From: Bacillus paramycoides
GTDB lineage: Bacteria; Bacillota; Bacilli; Bacillales; Bacillaceae_G
Reading direction: 5' to 3'
Assembly (NCBI RefSeq): GCF_001884235.1
Contig: NZ_MAOI01000134.1
Location: 62,001-126,000, forward strand
DNA: 64,000 bases
The translations under genes and the position numbers were made by a program. This document shows, piece after piece, positions 43,879 to 52,708 of the stretch. Within the stretch, counting starts at the first letter, position 1, and each line of letters starts with the position of its first letter. The notes beneath the pieces were generated by a model. The model had not been told where the DNA came from, made no database searches, and saw only the letters and a program-made list of their open reading frames with translations.

Positions 43879-44930
43879 GATTCTCCCCCTCTCTCAATCA
43901 TAATCGGTACTTTCACTTCTATTTGCGTACCTTTATTTGGAAAACTAAGAACCTTTAATGTACCACCAATTTCATGAACTCGTTCTTGCATTGATCTTAA
44001 ACCGTATGAACCTGCCTTATTAACCCCAACTTTAAAACCAACACCATCATCAATAATTTTCAAAATCGCATATTGATCAATTTTGCGTAGGCGTACTTCG
44101 GTTTTCTTTGCCTTTGCATGCCGTAAAGTATTAGACAGAGCCTCTTGTACAATACGGAATAAATGATCTTCTACACCTTTTTTTAATTGAATCGGTTCAA
44201 TTAACCATTCAATTTTCATATGCTGCTTTCTAGACAGTTCTGTTAATAATTCTTCTATACCCTCTGTTAGTTTCTTACCTTCTAACTGCACTGGGCGTAA
44301 ATGAAGGAGCAATGCTCTCATTTCTGATTGTGCATTTACAACCATATTCTCAACAAGTTGCAACTGCTTTTTCGTCGTGTCTGGAATTTCAGCTACTTGT
44401 TCATTAATGGCTGACATCATCATCGACATTGCAAAAAGCTGCTGACTTACAGAATCATGTAGCTCCCTCGCCAATCGATGCCTTTCTTGGGAAATCGCTT
44501 CTTGTCTCATCTCTTCATTCCAATGAGCTCGTTCATTCGTTACTTTTTGAAATAGCCCAGCTTGCTCCTCTAATCGACGAGCAAGACCGATTACTTTTCG
44601 TTCCACTTCATGAAATTCATCATCCGCAGTAAACGAAACATCACTCGGAAAATTCCCTCGCTCTACCTCAAATAGAAAAGTATTTAATCCTTGTATACGC
44701 TGCTCTATATAATAACCGATTGCATAGCCTATAATTCCTCCGATAAGAAGACTAGTACTCATAATAAACAAGCCAATTGGAACAGAAGCAATGGATTCTT
44801 TCCATAGTAAATCATAAACTTGTTGCTCGCTTTTCCATACATATACAATTGTACAGATGAGTGCGATACTCACAGAGGACAACATAGAATAACGAATATA
44901 CATCCACGAAATATTCTTTTGTTTTTTCAT
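43875..44930 (-). CDS. liaS: Sensor histidine kinase LiaS (VraS type)
   Basis: A 351-residue kinase with two membrane helices close together (about 13-31 and 48-70) and almost no extracellular loop, an intramembrane-sensing layout. A HAMP-like region follows, then the HisKA_3 motif [17 protein letters not shown] and an ATPase domain ([14 protein letters not shown]). It pairs with LiaR and is held inactive by LiaF. The gene touches liaF (one base) and overlaps liaR. Confidence 0.95.
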   Translation of the reverse strand: MKKQKNISWMYIRYSMLSSVSIALICTIVYVWKSEQQVYDLLWKESIASVPIGLFIMSTSLLIGGIIGYAIGYYIEQRIQGLNTFLFEVERGNFPSDVSFTADDEFHEVERKVIGLARRLEEQAGLFQKVTNERAHWNEEMRQEAISQERHRLARELHDSVSQQLFAMSMMMSAINEQVAEIPDTTKKQLQLVENMVVNAQSEMRALLLHLRPVQLEGKKLTEGIEELLTELSRKQHMKIEWLIEPIQLKKGVEDHLFRIVQEALSNTLRHAKAKKTEVRLRKIDQYAILKIIDDGVGFKVGVNKAGSYGLRSMQERVHEIGGTLKVLSFPNKGTQIEVKVPIMIERGGES

Positions 44931-45670
44931 TATACTTTCCTCACTTCCGTATCGCCTACGACAAGCGAAGAAATAATTTTGATACGGCGAGGAGCTTCTT
45001 TATACTGTTCCGTTCTAAACGTAACAGTACGGTTAAATCCTGTTTCTTCGTGCCCTGGCAGGAGCACTCGCCCAACAATAACAGAATGATTTAAAGACAA
45101 TTCAATGTCATACGGAACATATAAACGAATGTTACCAATGACTCCCCGAATAACAATTACCGTTTCTCCCTCTGGAACCATCGCGGTTGTTAAATCAATC
45201 TCGACATCACAAGCACCATATTGGACGTTAATATCCTCAAGTTCATAAATATGATCCATCATTCGTACATTACCTACGAACATATTTTTTATATACGGTT
45301 CTGTACGATATATTTGTTTTTCTTCATCTATATATCCCTTTTCTTTAATTTCAACTTTCATTGCTTTTTGCCGATGTCCTTGTTGAATCAGTTGATAACC
45401 AATTAAAGCTAAACAAGCAAATACAACAAGTACGAATGCTGCTGATGAAAATAAGAAGAATAAAAATACAATACCGCCGACAAATAAAAATACATTCCCT
45501 CTTACATAACGATTCTTCTTTCGATAATGTCTTCCAAACATAATCATAATAAATGCAAAAATTAGACCACCTGGTTCAAAATGTCCAAGTACCATATCAA
45601 GAAATAGACCGAATCCAAATATGATGAGGAGCATCCCCATTAATTGTGTTTTTGAAAATTGCTTCTTCAT
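44930..45670 (-). CDS. liaF: LiaF, membrane inhibitor of LiaS
   Basis: A 246-residue protein with about four membrane segments in the first 95 residues and a C-terminal soluble domain with repeated beta strands (the cell-wall-active antibiotics response domain), which begins near residue 130 and includes VIRGVIGNIRLYVPYDIE. It keeps LiaS off in unstressed cells. ATG 45670 is preceded by AGGAGGGGGGGAG. It is the first gene of liaF-liaS-liaR here, separate by 107 bases from liaH. Confidence 0.93.
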   Translation of the reverse strand: MKKQFSKTQLMGMLLIIFGFGLFLDMVLGHFEPGGLIFAFIMIMFGRHYRKKNRYVRGNVFLFVGGIVFLFFLFSSAAFVLVVFACLALIGYQLIQQGHRQKAMKVEIKEKGYIDEEKQIYRTEPYIKNMFVGNVRMMDHIYELEDINVQYGACDVEIDLTTAMVPEGETVIVIRGVIGNIRLYVPYDIELSLNHSVIVGRVLLPGHEETGFNRTVTFRTEQYKEAPRRIKIISSLVVGDTEVRKV

Positions 45671-45777
45671 TTCAGCTCCCCCCCTCCTTGTCACATATAC
45701 ATAGAAGAAAAGGCATTGCTTTCCAACACCTTTTCTCCTATCACTATATCATAAGCCTGTTTTATTATATACTACAA

Positions 45778-46440
45778 TTATTTTGTTACTTCTTTCGTTA
45801 ACGATACTTCACTTTTTTCTTTCATTTCACGCTCAAGTTTTGCAATTTTCATATCAAATGTGTCGCGCTCATGCTCTTCATTTATACGAATCTCTAAGTC
45901 ACGAATGTGATCTTCAATTTCTTCAAATCGTAAGAACGGATTATTTTCATCCATTTTATGCATAGCAGTATTCATACGGCGGTTCGCATGTGCCATATTT
46001 TCACGTGCCATGAGTTCCATACGTTTTGCGTTCATTTCTTTTAATTTATTTTTCATGTCAGCAAGACGGCGTTCTAATTCATCAATTTGTTCTACAACAC
46101 CTGCATACATTTCTTCTAAGCGAGTTACTTGCCCTTCATAATAAGCAACTTCTTCTAGTGCACGTTCATGTAATTGTAATTCTCCTGCTTCTTGTGCGAT
46201 GATAGCTTGCTTTGATCTTTTATTAACGAAATAACGTGCTTGCTCAAGCTCACGAGCAAAGTTAGATTTTAATGTTTTATGACGCTGAATTAACTTCTCA
46301 ATTTTCGTTATTTCACGCTCACTATCGCGTAAATATTGGTTTAACATAGCAATTGGATTTTTTCTTTCTTTCTCATCTAGCACATTATGAAAATCAGCTA
46401 AAATTGCATCGCGTACACGTCCGAATAAAGATTGTTTCAT
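45778..46440 (-). CDS. liaH: PspA/LiaH-family envelope stress protein
   Basis: A 220-residue coiled-coil protein of the PspA/IM30 family (LFGRVRDAILADFHNVLDE at the start; long heptad-rich helices through residue 200). It forms large oligomers on stressed membranes. It follows liaI by 44 bases. ATG 46440 has AGAGGAAG upstream; the longer frame to 46509 overlaps liaI and has no site. Confidence 0.94.
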   Translation of the reverse strand: MKQSLFGRVRDAILADFHNVLDEKERKNPIAMLNQYLRDSEREITKIEKLIQRHKTLKSNFARELEQARYFVNKRSKQAIIAQEAGELQLHERALEEVAYYEGQVTRLEEMYAGVVEQIDELERRLADMKNKLKEMNAKRMELMARENMAHANRRMNTAMHKMDENNPFLRFEEIEDHIRDLEIRINEEHERDTFDMKIAKLEREMKEKSEVSLTKEVTK

Positions 46441-46484
46441 TATAATCTTCCTCTCTTCTACTTTATAATTTGATTTATTTTGTA

Positions 46485-46841
46485 TTAGTTTTTCATTAAC
46501 TTGTTCCACTCATCTTCAAAGTTGCTATATGGTTTAGAACTTTCTGGAGCAGAATCAACAACTACATTTTTTTCTTTTTTCCACTCACGGTATCCATAGT
46601 ATAAAACTACTAATGCTACGATACCGATTAATGCTGGGGAATGAGAAAGGGCGATGGACAAGCCGATTAAACCAACAATACCCCAAGCTAACTTTCCAAA
46701 AAATGATTGTGCTCGCACAAATGATTTATAGCTCCAGTACACAACTCCTGCTCCGATTGCGAATCCTACAATACCAGCAAGACTACCAAGAGCAATTAAA
46801 GCCAAAATGCCGGCCGCGATAAACGCTAGAAATTGTTTCAT
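46485..46841 (-). CDS. liaI: LiaI-like small membrane protein
   Basis: A 118-residue protein with three membrane segments in the first 85 residues and a short acidic C-terminal tail (NFEDEWNKLMKN). Position before a PspA-family gene matches liaI, whose product recruits LiaH to the membrane in B. subtilis; sequence likeness to LiaI itself is modest, so the name rests partly on context. The RBS GGGAGG lies upstream. It probably begins the LiaR-inducible liaI-liaH message. Confidence 0.8.
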   Translation of the reverse strand: MKQFLAFIAAGILALIALGSLAGIVGFAIGAGVVYWSYKSFVRAQSFFGKLAWGIVGLIGLSIALSHSPALIGIVALVVLYYGYREWKKEKNVVVDSAPESSKPYSNFEDEWNKLMKN

Positions 46842-47007
46842 CTTGTGCTTGCCTCCCTTCGATTTGATACTCTTATCTTAACTATTTTTTCATTTTTCCA
46901 TAACGAGCTTAAGAACTGTTTTCGACTCAGACTTAAGACCGAGTTGAATTCAGCCTTTCGTAAAATAGATATTCCTCTCAACAACATAAGACAAGTTGAT
47001 AAACACT

Positions 47008-47095
47008 TTTATCCCGTTAATGCCCGATTGATGAGGACTAATAATCAGTAGGTATAGGTGCTGAATCCCCACCACCAATTAAAACTTCACTTTAT
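47008..47095 (+). repeat. bcr1-type repeat, shortened copy
   Basis: An 88-bp segment with TTTAT at both ends (47008-47012 and 47091-47095). CCCGTTAATGCCCGATTGATG to TAATCAGTAGG is 36 of 40 identical to the full copy at 18946-19102, and TTAAAACTTCACTTTAT matches its right end. The left hairpin is missing. It lies in the 325-base gap between liaI and the NhaC-family gene. Confidence 0.85.
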
Positions 47096-47101
47096 TACAC
47101 A

Positions 47102-47136
47102 TAAAAAGCCGTTCAGAGAATGCTCTCTGAACGGCT
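47102..47136 (-). terminator. Terminator after the NhaC-family gene
   Basis: On the minus strand AGCCGTTCAGAGA / TCTCTGAACGGCT, 13-bp perfect stem, 4-base loop, then TTTTTAT. It lies just after the bcr1 copy. Confidence 0.92.
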
Positions 47137-47166
47137 TCAGTTGCTACTAATAAAATTCATAGTTGA

Positions 47167-48483
47167 TTACGCTGTTTTATGATACTCTTTTTTCTCCGTA
47201 CCCTTCGAAAAACGCGGGAAACCAATTAAAATCGAAATGATGCCACATACTCCAACTAATATTGGATAAAATGCATAAGGTAACAATTCAATTGGAGATA
47301 ATGCAGCAAATCCTGCCGCTGTTAACATTTGAGCACCGTACGGAATTAATCCTTGTACACAGCAGGAGAAAAGATCTAATACACTCGCTGATTTACGTGG
47401 ATCAATTTCATATTGATCCGCAATATTCTTCGCAAGCGGACCTGTAAAAATGATAGAGATTGTATTATTTGCTGTACACATATTCGTCATACTCACTAAA
47501 CCAGCAATTCCAAACTCTGCTCCTTTTTTCGAACGAATATTACGCGTTAAAAGATTCATTAAATATTGAATACCACCATTATACTGGATAAGTTCAACCA
47601 TACCACCGATTAAAATTGCAAGTAATACTAATTCCATCATACTGCCCATTCCAGTCGTTACACTTTTAAAGAAACTCTCTAACGTATAACTTCCATCTAT
47701 GAGACCGATAACACCAGATAGTACAGTTCCGCCTGTTAACACGATAAGTACATTCCAACCAAGTAATGCTGTAACAAGTACACCTGCATATGGTAAAATC
47801 TTCACCCAATCAAATGTATGAGCTTTAATTTCTGTATCACTTCCTAAAGTAATCATTACTAATAGTACAATTGTAATGATTGCAGCTGGCAATACAATTA
47901 AAAAGTTCGTTTTAAACTTATCTTTCATTTCTGTTCCTTGCGACCTTACAGCTGCAATTGTTGTATCAGAAATAAATGATAAATTATCACCAAACATCGC
48001 ACCACCAACAACAGTCGCCATCGTTAGTGCAATTGAGATATCAGTTTGCCCACTAATACCTACAGCAATTGGCGCTAATGCGGCAATAGTTCCCATTGAA
48101 GTTCCCATCGCTAATGAAATAAATGCCCCTATAACAAAAATTCCAGCAACGATAAACCCTTGTGGTAAAATAGATAACGCTAAGTTAACTGTAGAATCAA
48201 CTCCGCCCATTCCTTTTGCTGTTTCAGAAAACGCCCCTGCAAGTACAAAGATTAATACCATAATCATAATATCCGGATTTCCTGCACCTTTTGCAAATCG
48301 TTCCACTTTCACATTAAAGCTTTCTTTACGATTCATCGCTAAAGCAATTCCTACAGCAATTGAAATCGCTACAAGTATCGGCAATTTATAGAAATCACCT
48401 GTAATAATTCCAGAACCAATAAATAGCGCCAAAAATATTCCAAGTGGTAATAATGCTAAACCATTTCCTCTCGTTTCTTTCAA
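47167..48483 (-). CDS. NhaC-family transporter under SAM riboswitch control, probable methionine transporter
   Basis: A 438-residue membrane protein with about eleven to twelve hydrophobic segments and the NhaC-family signature (GDNLSFISDTTIAA near residue 170; TANNTISIIFTGP near residue 340). By family it is an ion-coupled antiporter. The SAM riboswitch in its leader argues for a substrate in the methionine pathway; NhaC-like proteins with S-box leaders have been proposed as methionine transporters (MetT). The start is TTG 48483 with GGGAG upstream. Substrate is inference from regulation. Confidence 0.88.
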   Translation of the reverse strand: MKETRGNGLALLPLGIFLALFIGSGIITGDFYKLPILVAISIAVGIALAMNRKESFNVKVERFAKGAGNPDIMIMVLIFVLAGAFSETAKGMGGVDSTVNLALSILPQGFIVAGIFVIGAFISLAMGTSMGTIAALAPIAVGISGQTDISIALTMATVVGGAMFGDNLSFISDTTIAAVRSQGTEMKDKFKTNFLIVLPAAIITIVLLVMITLGSDTEIKAHTFDWVKILPYAGVLVTALLGWNVLIVLTGGTVLSGVIGLIDGSYTLESFFKSVTTGMGSMMELVLLAILIGGMVELIQYNGGIQYLMNLLTRNIRSKKGAEFGIAGLVSMTNMCTANNTISIIFTGPLAKNIADQYEIDPRKSASVLDLFSCCVQGLIPYGAQMLTAAGFAALSPIELLPYAFYPILVGVCGIISILIGFPRFSKGTEKKEYHKTA

Positions 48484-48525
48484 AGTATCATCTCTCCCTA
48501 GTTTTCAACCTTTTCTAATGAACAA

Positions 48526-48557
48526 CAAAAGACCTCTTCCAACGAGAAGAGGTCTTA
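48526..48557 (-). terminator. Attenuator terminator of the SAM riboswitch
   Basis: On the minus strand AAGACCTCTTC / GAAGAGGTCTT, 11-bp stem with 6-base loop, followed by TTGTTG after the paired T's. It lies between the aptamer and the NhaC-family gene. Confidence 0.85.
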
Positions 48558-48574
48558 TACATCTATAAGAAACA

Positions 48575-48682
48575 CTCTTCTCATCTTTCAAGCACATGCT
48601 TGCTGGATTTGGCACAGCACTCTAAAATCGAGTCCGCTGCCGAGGCATCGTAGGGCCAGTCCCTCCGCCTCTCTTTATAAGA
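48575..48682 (-). ncRNA. SAM-I riboswitch (S-box)
   Basis: The minus strand has the S-box landmarks: AAGAGAGGCGGAGGGACTGGC, CCTACGATGCC, CGGCAGC, then GTGCTGTGCCAAATCCAGC and finally GAAAGATGAGAAG. The GGAGGGACTGGCCC and CCAAATCC segments are near-invariant. A terminator hairpin follows, so high SAM should turn off the transporter gene. Confidence 0.96.
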
Positions 48683-48803
48683 AGGTTTCATATTTATTTT
48701 TTAATAATAATTTCTTTCCTAACTTTACTCGCTTACAAAACAAAAGTCAATTATTTTTTGTATAGATTTTTTTGGTAATTATACAAAAACGTGAATACAT
48801 CAA

Positions 48804-49322
48804 TCATTTTAACTTTTCAATCTCTTTATCTATTATTGAAATCCAATAAAATTCTCCCTTTTTTATCGTTGCTACAATCCATTTTGTTATATGCCAAGCT
48901 AATTCATATTCTTCCTTAGTAATATCACCCATACTATAGGCATCCTCTAACTCGTCTTCATCCAATACATAAATCTCACCGTTCGGTAACAATACTACAT
49001 CTAAATATAAATCATCAAAATAAGGTAAACCACGCTCGTCTATTTTATATTCTTTCGTCACGTCGATATAATACTGCACTAATTTTTTTTGATCGTCTAA
49101 CATAGCTGTAATTGCAAAGTTTTTCCCGTTTATAAAATATTGCATCCATGTATACTCATCACCTGCAATGCAAAGTTCTTTACTATTGTATTCTTTATAA
49201 CTAGGCTCTCTCACCTTTTTTATGTCTAGTATACCTAATATACCTGCTTCAACTTGTTTTACTGTGTATGTCTTCTCTATTAATCGCTTCCACGTAGAAC
49301 CATCACCGTACTTGCGTTTCAT
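48804..49322 (-). CDS. DUF402-family nucleoside tri-/diphosphatase-like protein
   Basis: A 172-residue protein of the DUF402 (Ntdp/FomD-like) family. The metal-binding pattern YYIDVTKEYKI, then DDLYLDVVLLPNGEIYVLDEDE, is typical. Family members hydrolyse nucleoside tri- or diphosphates or related esters. GAGGGAG lies upstream of the ATG. It is a single gene between two transporter genes. The substrate is unknown. Confidence 0.82.
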   Translation of the reverse strand: MKRKYGDGSTWKRLIEKTYTVKQVEAGILGILDIKKVREPSYKEYNSKELCIAGDEYTWMQYFINGKNFAITAMLDDQKKLVQYYIDVTKEYKIDERGLPYFDDLYLDVVLLPNGEIYVLDEDELEDAYSMGDITKEEYELAWHITKWIVATIKKGEFYWISIIDKEIEKLK

Positions 49323-49349
49323 AACTCCCTCACCTCGTCTATATACAGA

Positions 49350-49379
49350 AAAGCTCTCACATATTATGTGAGAGCTTTA
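49350..49379 (-). terminator. Terminator after the glutamate symporter gene
   Basis: On the minus strand AAAGCTCTCACAT / ATGTGAGAGCTTT, 13-bp perfect stem with 3-base loop. Confidence 0.88.
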
Positions 49380-49389
49380 TAAATCATAA

Positions 49390-50664
49390 TTAAGCCGCTT
49401 GACCCTTTTCAGAAATCTCTTTTAAATAAGCTTGTCCTTTTTCAGCGTCATATTGGCCTTCCCATTTAGACATAACTACAGCTGCTAAAGAGTTACCTAC
49501 AACGTTAACTGCTGTACGAGCCATATCTAGAATACGGTCAATACCTGCAATAAATGCTAAACCTTCAGCTGGAATACCTACTGTACCAAGTGTCGCTAAT
49601 AATACAACGAATGATACGCCTGGTACACCCGCGATACCTTTTGATGTAACCATTAGTACAAGTAATAATGTAATTTGTTGTGTAATGGATAAATCAATAC
49701 CGTACATTTGCGCTAAGAAAATTGCCGCAATTGCTTGATATAAAGTTGATCCATCTAAGTTAAATGAATAACCTGTCGGAATAACGAAAGATGTAATTGC
49801 TTTCGGACAACCGAATTTCTCCATTTTTTCCATAATTTTAGGTAAAACCGTTTCTGAGCTCGCAGTAGAATACGCAAGAATAAGCTCGTCTTTTAAAATT
49901 TTAAAGAATTGGAAAATATTAATACCGAATATTTTCGCTGTAAGTCCTAATACAACTACAACGAAGAAGATCATTGCTCCGTATACTACAATTAGTAATT
50001 TTCCTAATGGAATTAATGAAGCTAAACCGAATGTAGAAACTGTAACACCAATTAATGCGAATACACCAAATGGTGCAAACTTCATAACTTGGTTCGTTAC
50101 GTAAAACATTGCGTCTGCTACACCTTGGAAAAATTGTAGAACTGGTTTACCACGTTCACCAATTGCTGCTACACCTAAACCAAATAATACTGAGAAGAAG
50201 ATAATAGCAAGCATATCACCTTCAGCTAATGATTTCATAATATTTGTTGGAACAATATTTACAAACGTATCCGCAAACGAATGACTTTGTACTTGTTCTG
50301 TTGTAGCTGTATATTTGGAAATATCTGTTTTCGTCAATTTATCCATATCAACGCCTTTTCCAGGTTGGAAAATGTTCGCTATTAATAGACCAACAGCAAT
50401 TGCAATTGTTGTAATAACTTCAAAGTAAATAAGTGTTTTTCCGCCTAGTCGGCCTAACTTCTTAACATCGCCAACACCAGCAACCCCAACAACAATACTT
50501 GCTACAACAATCGGTACAACAATCATCTTAATTAATCGGATGAAAATATCACCAATTGGTTTTAAATAATCTACCACTGCCGGATTGCCAAAGAAAATCG
50601 CCCCAACTGCAATACCAAGCGCAAGTCCTATTAAAATTTGCCATGCAAGTCCTATCCTTTTCAT
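49390..50664 (-). CDS. gltP: DctA/GltT-family proton or sodium-glutamate symporter
   Basis: A 424-residue transporter of the DAACS family. The serine-rich re-entrant loop AYSTASSETVLP and the following GYSFNLDGSTLYQ and ANVVGNS-like (TAVNVVGNSLAAVV) motifs are present. Substrates are glutamate/aspartate with protons or sodium; C4-dicarboxylates cannot be excluded. GAGGGGG lies 12 bases before the ATG. It is a single gene. The family is certain, the exact name (gltP or gltT) is not. Confidence 0.93.
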   Translation of the reverse strand: MKRIGLAWQILIGLALGIAVGAIFFGNPAVVDYLKPIGDIFIRLIKMIVVPIVVASIVVGVAGVGDVKKLGRLGGKTLIYFEVITTIAIAVGLLIANIFQPGKGVDMDKLTKTDISKYTATTEQVQSHSFADTFVNIVPTNIMKSLAEGDMLAIIFFSVLFGLGVAAIGERGKPVLQFFQGVADAMFYVTNQVMKFAPFGVFALIGVTVSTFGLASLIPLGKLLIVVYGAMIFFVVVVLGLTAKIFGINIFQFFKILKDELILAYSTASSETVLPKIMEKMEKFGCPKAITSFVIPTGYSFNLDGSTLYQAIAAIFLAQMYGIDLSITQQITLLLVLMVTSKGIAGVPGVSFVVLLATLGTVGIPAEGLAFIAGIDRILDMARTAVNVVGNSLAAVVMSKWEGQYDAEKGQAYLKEISEKGQAA

Positions 50665-51151
50665 ACTTGCCGCAACCCCCTCTTTGATGCATTCACTCTA
50701 CCCTTCTCTTGTTCTATGAAACTAAGAAATTAAGAGTATTACATATTATTCGACAATTCACTACATTTTGTCCCTGTTAAAAATCATAAATCAAAAATTA
50801 AAATCTGACAACAAAATAAGTTTGCACGAATACAAATAATTTTCTTGACAAAAACAAAACCCATGTCAGAAAACCTCACATGAGAACGATTCCTCACCAG
50901 TGTTTTATGGACTTTTAAAATAATATTTCACTATGTAAAAAACCAATATTATATCCTTTATTTCCCACTAAAAAATAGAGCGCACCTCATCTTTTGCATT
51001 CATAAAAATATTAAAGCACCACGACAAACAATACTAAATTCCGACAAAACTTAGCAATTTTATAAAGTTTTCTTTACATTATGATTACAACGATAGACAC
51101 CTTTCTTCTTCTTATGATATATACATTCATAGGGAAAGGAGCAAGACAACA
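50665..51151. other. Long divergent intergenic region
   Basis: 487 bases, AT-rich, no gene seen. It contains an imperfect inverted repeat (TAATATT / AATATTA, about 50921-50955) and a WalR box near its right end (51073-51089). It must hold the promoters of the symporter gene and of the M23 hydrolase gene. Confidence 0.6.
51073..51089 (-). promoter_or_regulatory. WalR (YycF) box upstream of the M23 hydrolase gene
   Basis: On the minus strand TGTAAT-N5-TGTAAA matches the WalR direct-repeat consensus TGTWAH-N5-TGTWAH at every fixed position. It lies 63 bases before the start codon of a cell-wall hydrolase gene, the usual class of WalR target. Confidence 0.7.
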
Positions 51152-52414
51152 ATGAAAAAGAAATTTGCAGCATTTAGTGTTTTAGCAGCTGGAACGATTT
51201 TCGTTTCCCCGTTACTTTCACCCGTATACGCTGAAACGAATGAAAATAAATTATCTAATATTCAATCTGAATTAGAAGGCAAACAAAATGACTTACAAAA
51301 TAAATCAGCTGAGAAAGAACAAATAGAAAAAGAAATCCAGGAATTACAAAAGAAAATCGATGAATTAACTACTTCTATTAATAAAAACGAAGCTGAATTA
51401 AACGATACAAAAAAAGAAATTAGCAAAACACAGCAAGTTATTATTGAAAAAAAGAAACATATAGAGCAATTACAAACGAACATAGATACACGTCAGGAAG
51501 TTATTAAACAACGACTACAATCTATGCAAGAAAAACCTCGCACAAATATCATTACAGAAGTATTAACAAGTTCTGCAAATATTGCTGATTTAATTGATAA
51601 TATGTACTCCGTAAGTTTAATTTTAAACAACGATACAGATATTGTGAAAAAACAAACAACTGATCAAAATGCTGTGACAACAGAAAAAGAGGCTGTTGAG
51701 AAAAAAGAGCAACAACTGAAAGAATCTGAGCAAAAATTAGAGCATAAACAACAAGAGTTACAAAATAACCAACAACAGCAACAAATTCTTATTAACGATC
51801 TACATACGAAAGTAGCAAAAGTAGATTCCGAGATTGAAGGATTAGAAGAGTCAAAAGGTATTTTAGAAAACCAGCGTCAAGCTGTTCAAAAAGCAATTGA
51901 AGAAGAAAAACGTGCAGAAGAAGCTCGTAAGGCTGAAGAGGCACGTAAGGCTGAAGAAGCTCAGAAACAAGCTACTACATCTGCTCAAGCTGCCCCAACA
52001 CCACACGATACAAATGTCAGTGGATTTATTAAACCAGCGGCTGGATCGAAAACTTCTGGATTTGGCGCACGTTCTTTAGATAACCATAAAGGAATTGACA
52101 TCGCTGCTTCGGGAACGGTTCCAATTATTGCCGCTGCAGATGGTGTCGTTATCCGTTCAGAATTATCATCTAGTTACGGAAACGTTGTGTACTTATCTCA
52201 CCGTATAAACGGAAAAACATATACGACAGTATATGCGCATATGAGTAGCCGTTCCGTATCGAATGGACAAACTGTAAAACAAGGCGATCAACTTGGATTT
52301 ATGGGGAATACCGGTCAATCATACGGACAGCATTTACACTTCGAACTTCACCTTGGAGAATGGAATGTCGGTAAAACAAATGCAGTTGATCCATCTCCTT
52401 ATATTGGATTATAA
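51152..52414 (+). CDS. Exported coiled-coil M23 peptidoglycan hydrolase
   Basis: A 420-residue exported protein: signal peptide (1-27, ending VYAE), long coiled coil (about 30-270, Gln/Glu/Lys-rich, ending in the repeats EEARKAEEARKAEEAQK), and a C-terminal M23 peptidase domain with NHKGIDIAAS and HLHFELHLG zinc/catalytic motifs. The layout resembles CwlO/PcsB-type hydrolases controlled by FtsEX, but with M23 in place of NlpC/P60 or CHAP. GGAAAGGAG lies upstream of the ATG, and a WalR box lies further upstream. It probably cuts peptide cross-links during growth. Confidence 0.93.
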   Translation: MKKKFAAFSVLAAGTIFVSPLLSPVYAETNENKLSNIQSELEGKQNDLQNKSAEKEQIEKEIQELQKKIDELTTSINKNEAELNDTKKEISKTQQVIIEKKKHIEQLQTNIDTRQEVIKQRLQSMQEKPRTNIITEVLTSSANIADLIDNMYSVSLILNNDTDIVKKQTTDQNAVTTEKEAVEKKEQQLKESEQKLEHKQQELQNNQQQQQILINDLHTKVAKVDSEIEGLEESKGILENQRQAVQKAIEEEKRAEEARKAEEARKAEEAQKQATTSAQAAPTPHDTNVSGFIKPAAGSKTSGFGARSLDNHKGIDIAASGTVPIIAAADGVVIRSELSSSYGNVVYLSHRINGKTYTTVYAHMSSRSVSNGQTVKQGDQLGFMGNTGQSYGQHLHFELHLGEWNVGKTNAVDPSPYIGL

Positions 52415-52443
52415 AAAACTCGGTGCATACCGAGTTTTTTTAC
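52413..52443 (+). terminator. Terminator after the M23 hydrolase gene
   Basis: AAAAACTCGG / CCGAGTTTTT with a 6-base loop and further T's. Confidence 0.9.
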
Positions 52444-52514
52444 TACCACTTCACACTTTATAGGCATTTCACATAGACTACAACTAAATGCCTATATTTT
52501 GCGGGGGGATAAAT

Positions 52515-52676
52515 ATGAATACACAATTACAAGAAGAAATAGAAGAAGCTAGAGAAACATACATCGGCCGACTATTTACATTCGGCGGCTCAGTATTATT
52601 TTTAATTGGATCATTTATCGCGGTTGTCACAGCTTATAAAGCATATAATCGTTTATTAAATACACCTACAACATAA
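52515..52676 (+). CDS. Small membrane protein (53 residues)
   Basis: An acidic N-terminus (QLQEEIEEARETYIG) followed by one membrane helix (about 21-41) and a short polar tail. GGGGGG lies 7 bases before the ATG at 52515. A long palindromic terminator follows. No family known; it is convergent with the NSS transporter gene. Confidence 0.7.
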   Translation: MNTQLQEEIEEARETYIGRLFTFGGSVLFLIGSFIAVVTAYKAYNRLLNTPTT

Positions 52677-52708
52677 TAAAAAGACGGAGATTTCCCCGTC
52701 TTTTTATT
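52672..52708. terminator. Bidirectional terminator
   Basis: TAATAAAAAGACGG / CCGTCTTTTTATTA, 14-bp perfect arms with an 8- to 9-base loop. It includes the stop codons of both convergent genes. Confidence 0.9.

Noticed and set aside
47876-48391. 171-residue plus-strand reading frame
   Set aside because: Antisense shadow of the NhaC-family gene; no ribosome site or family pattern.
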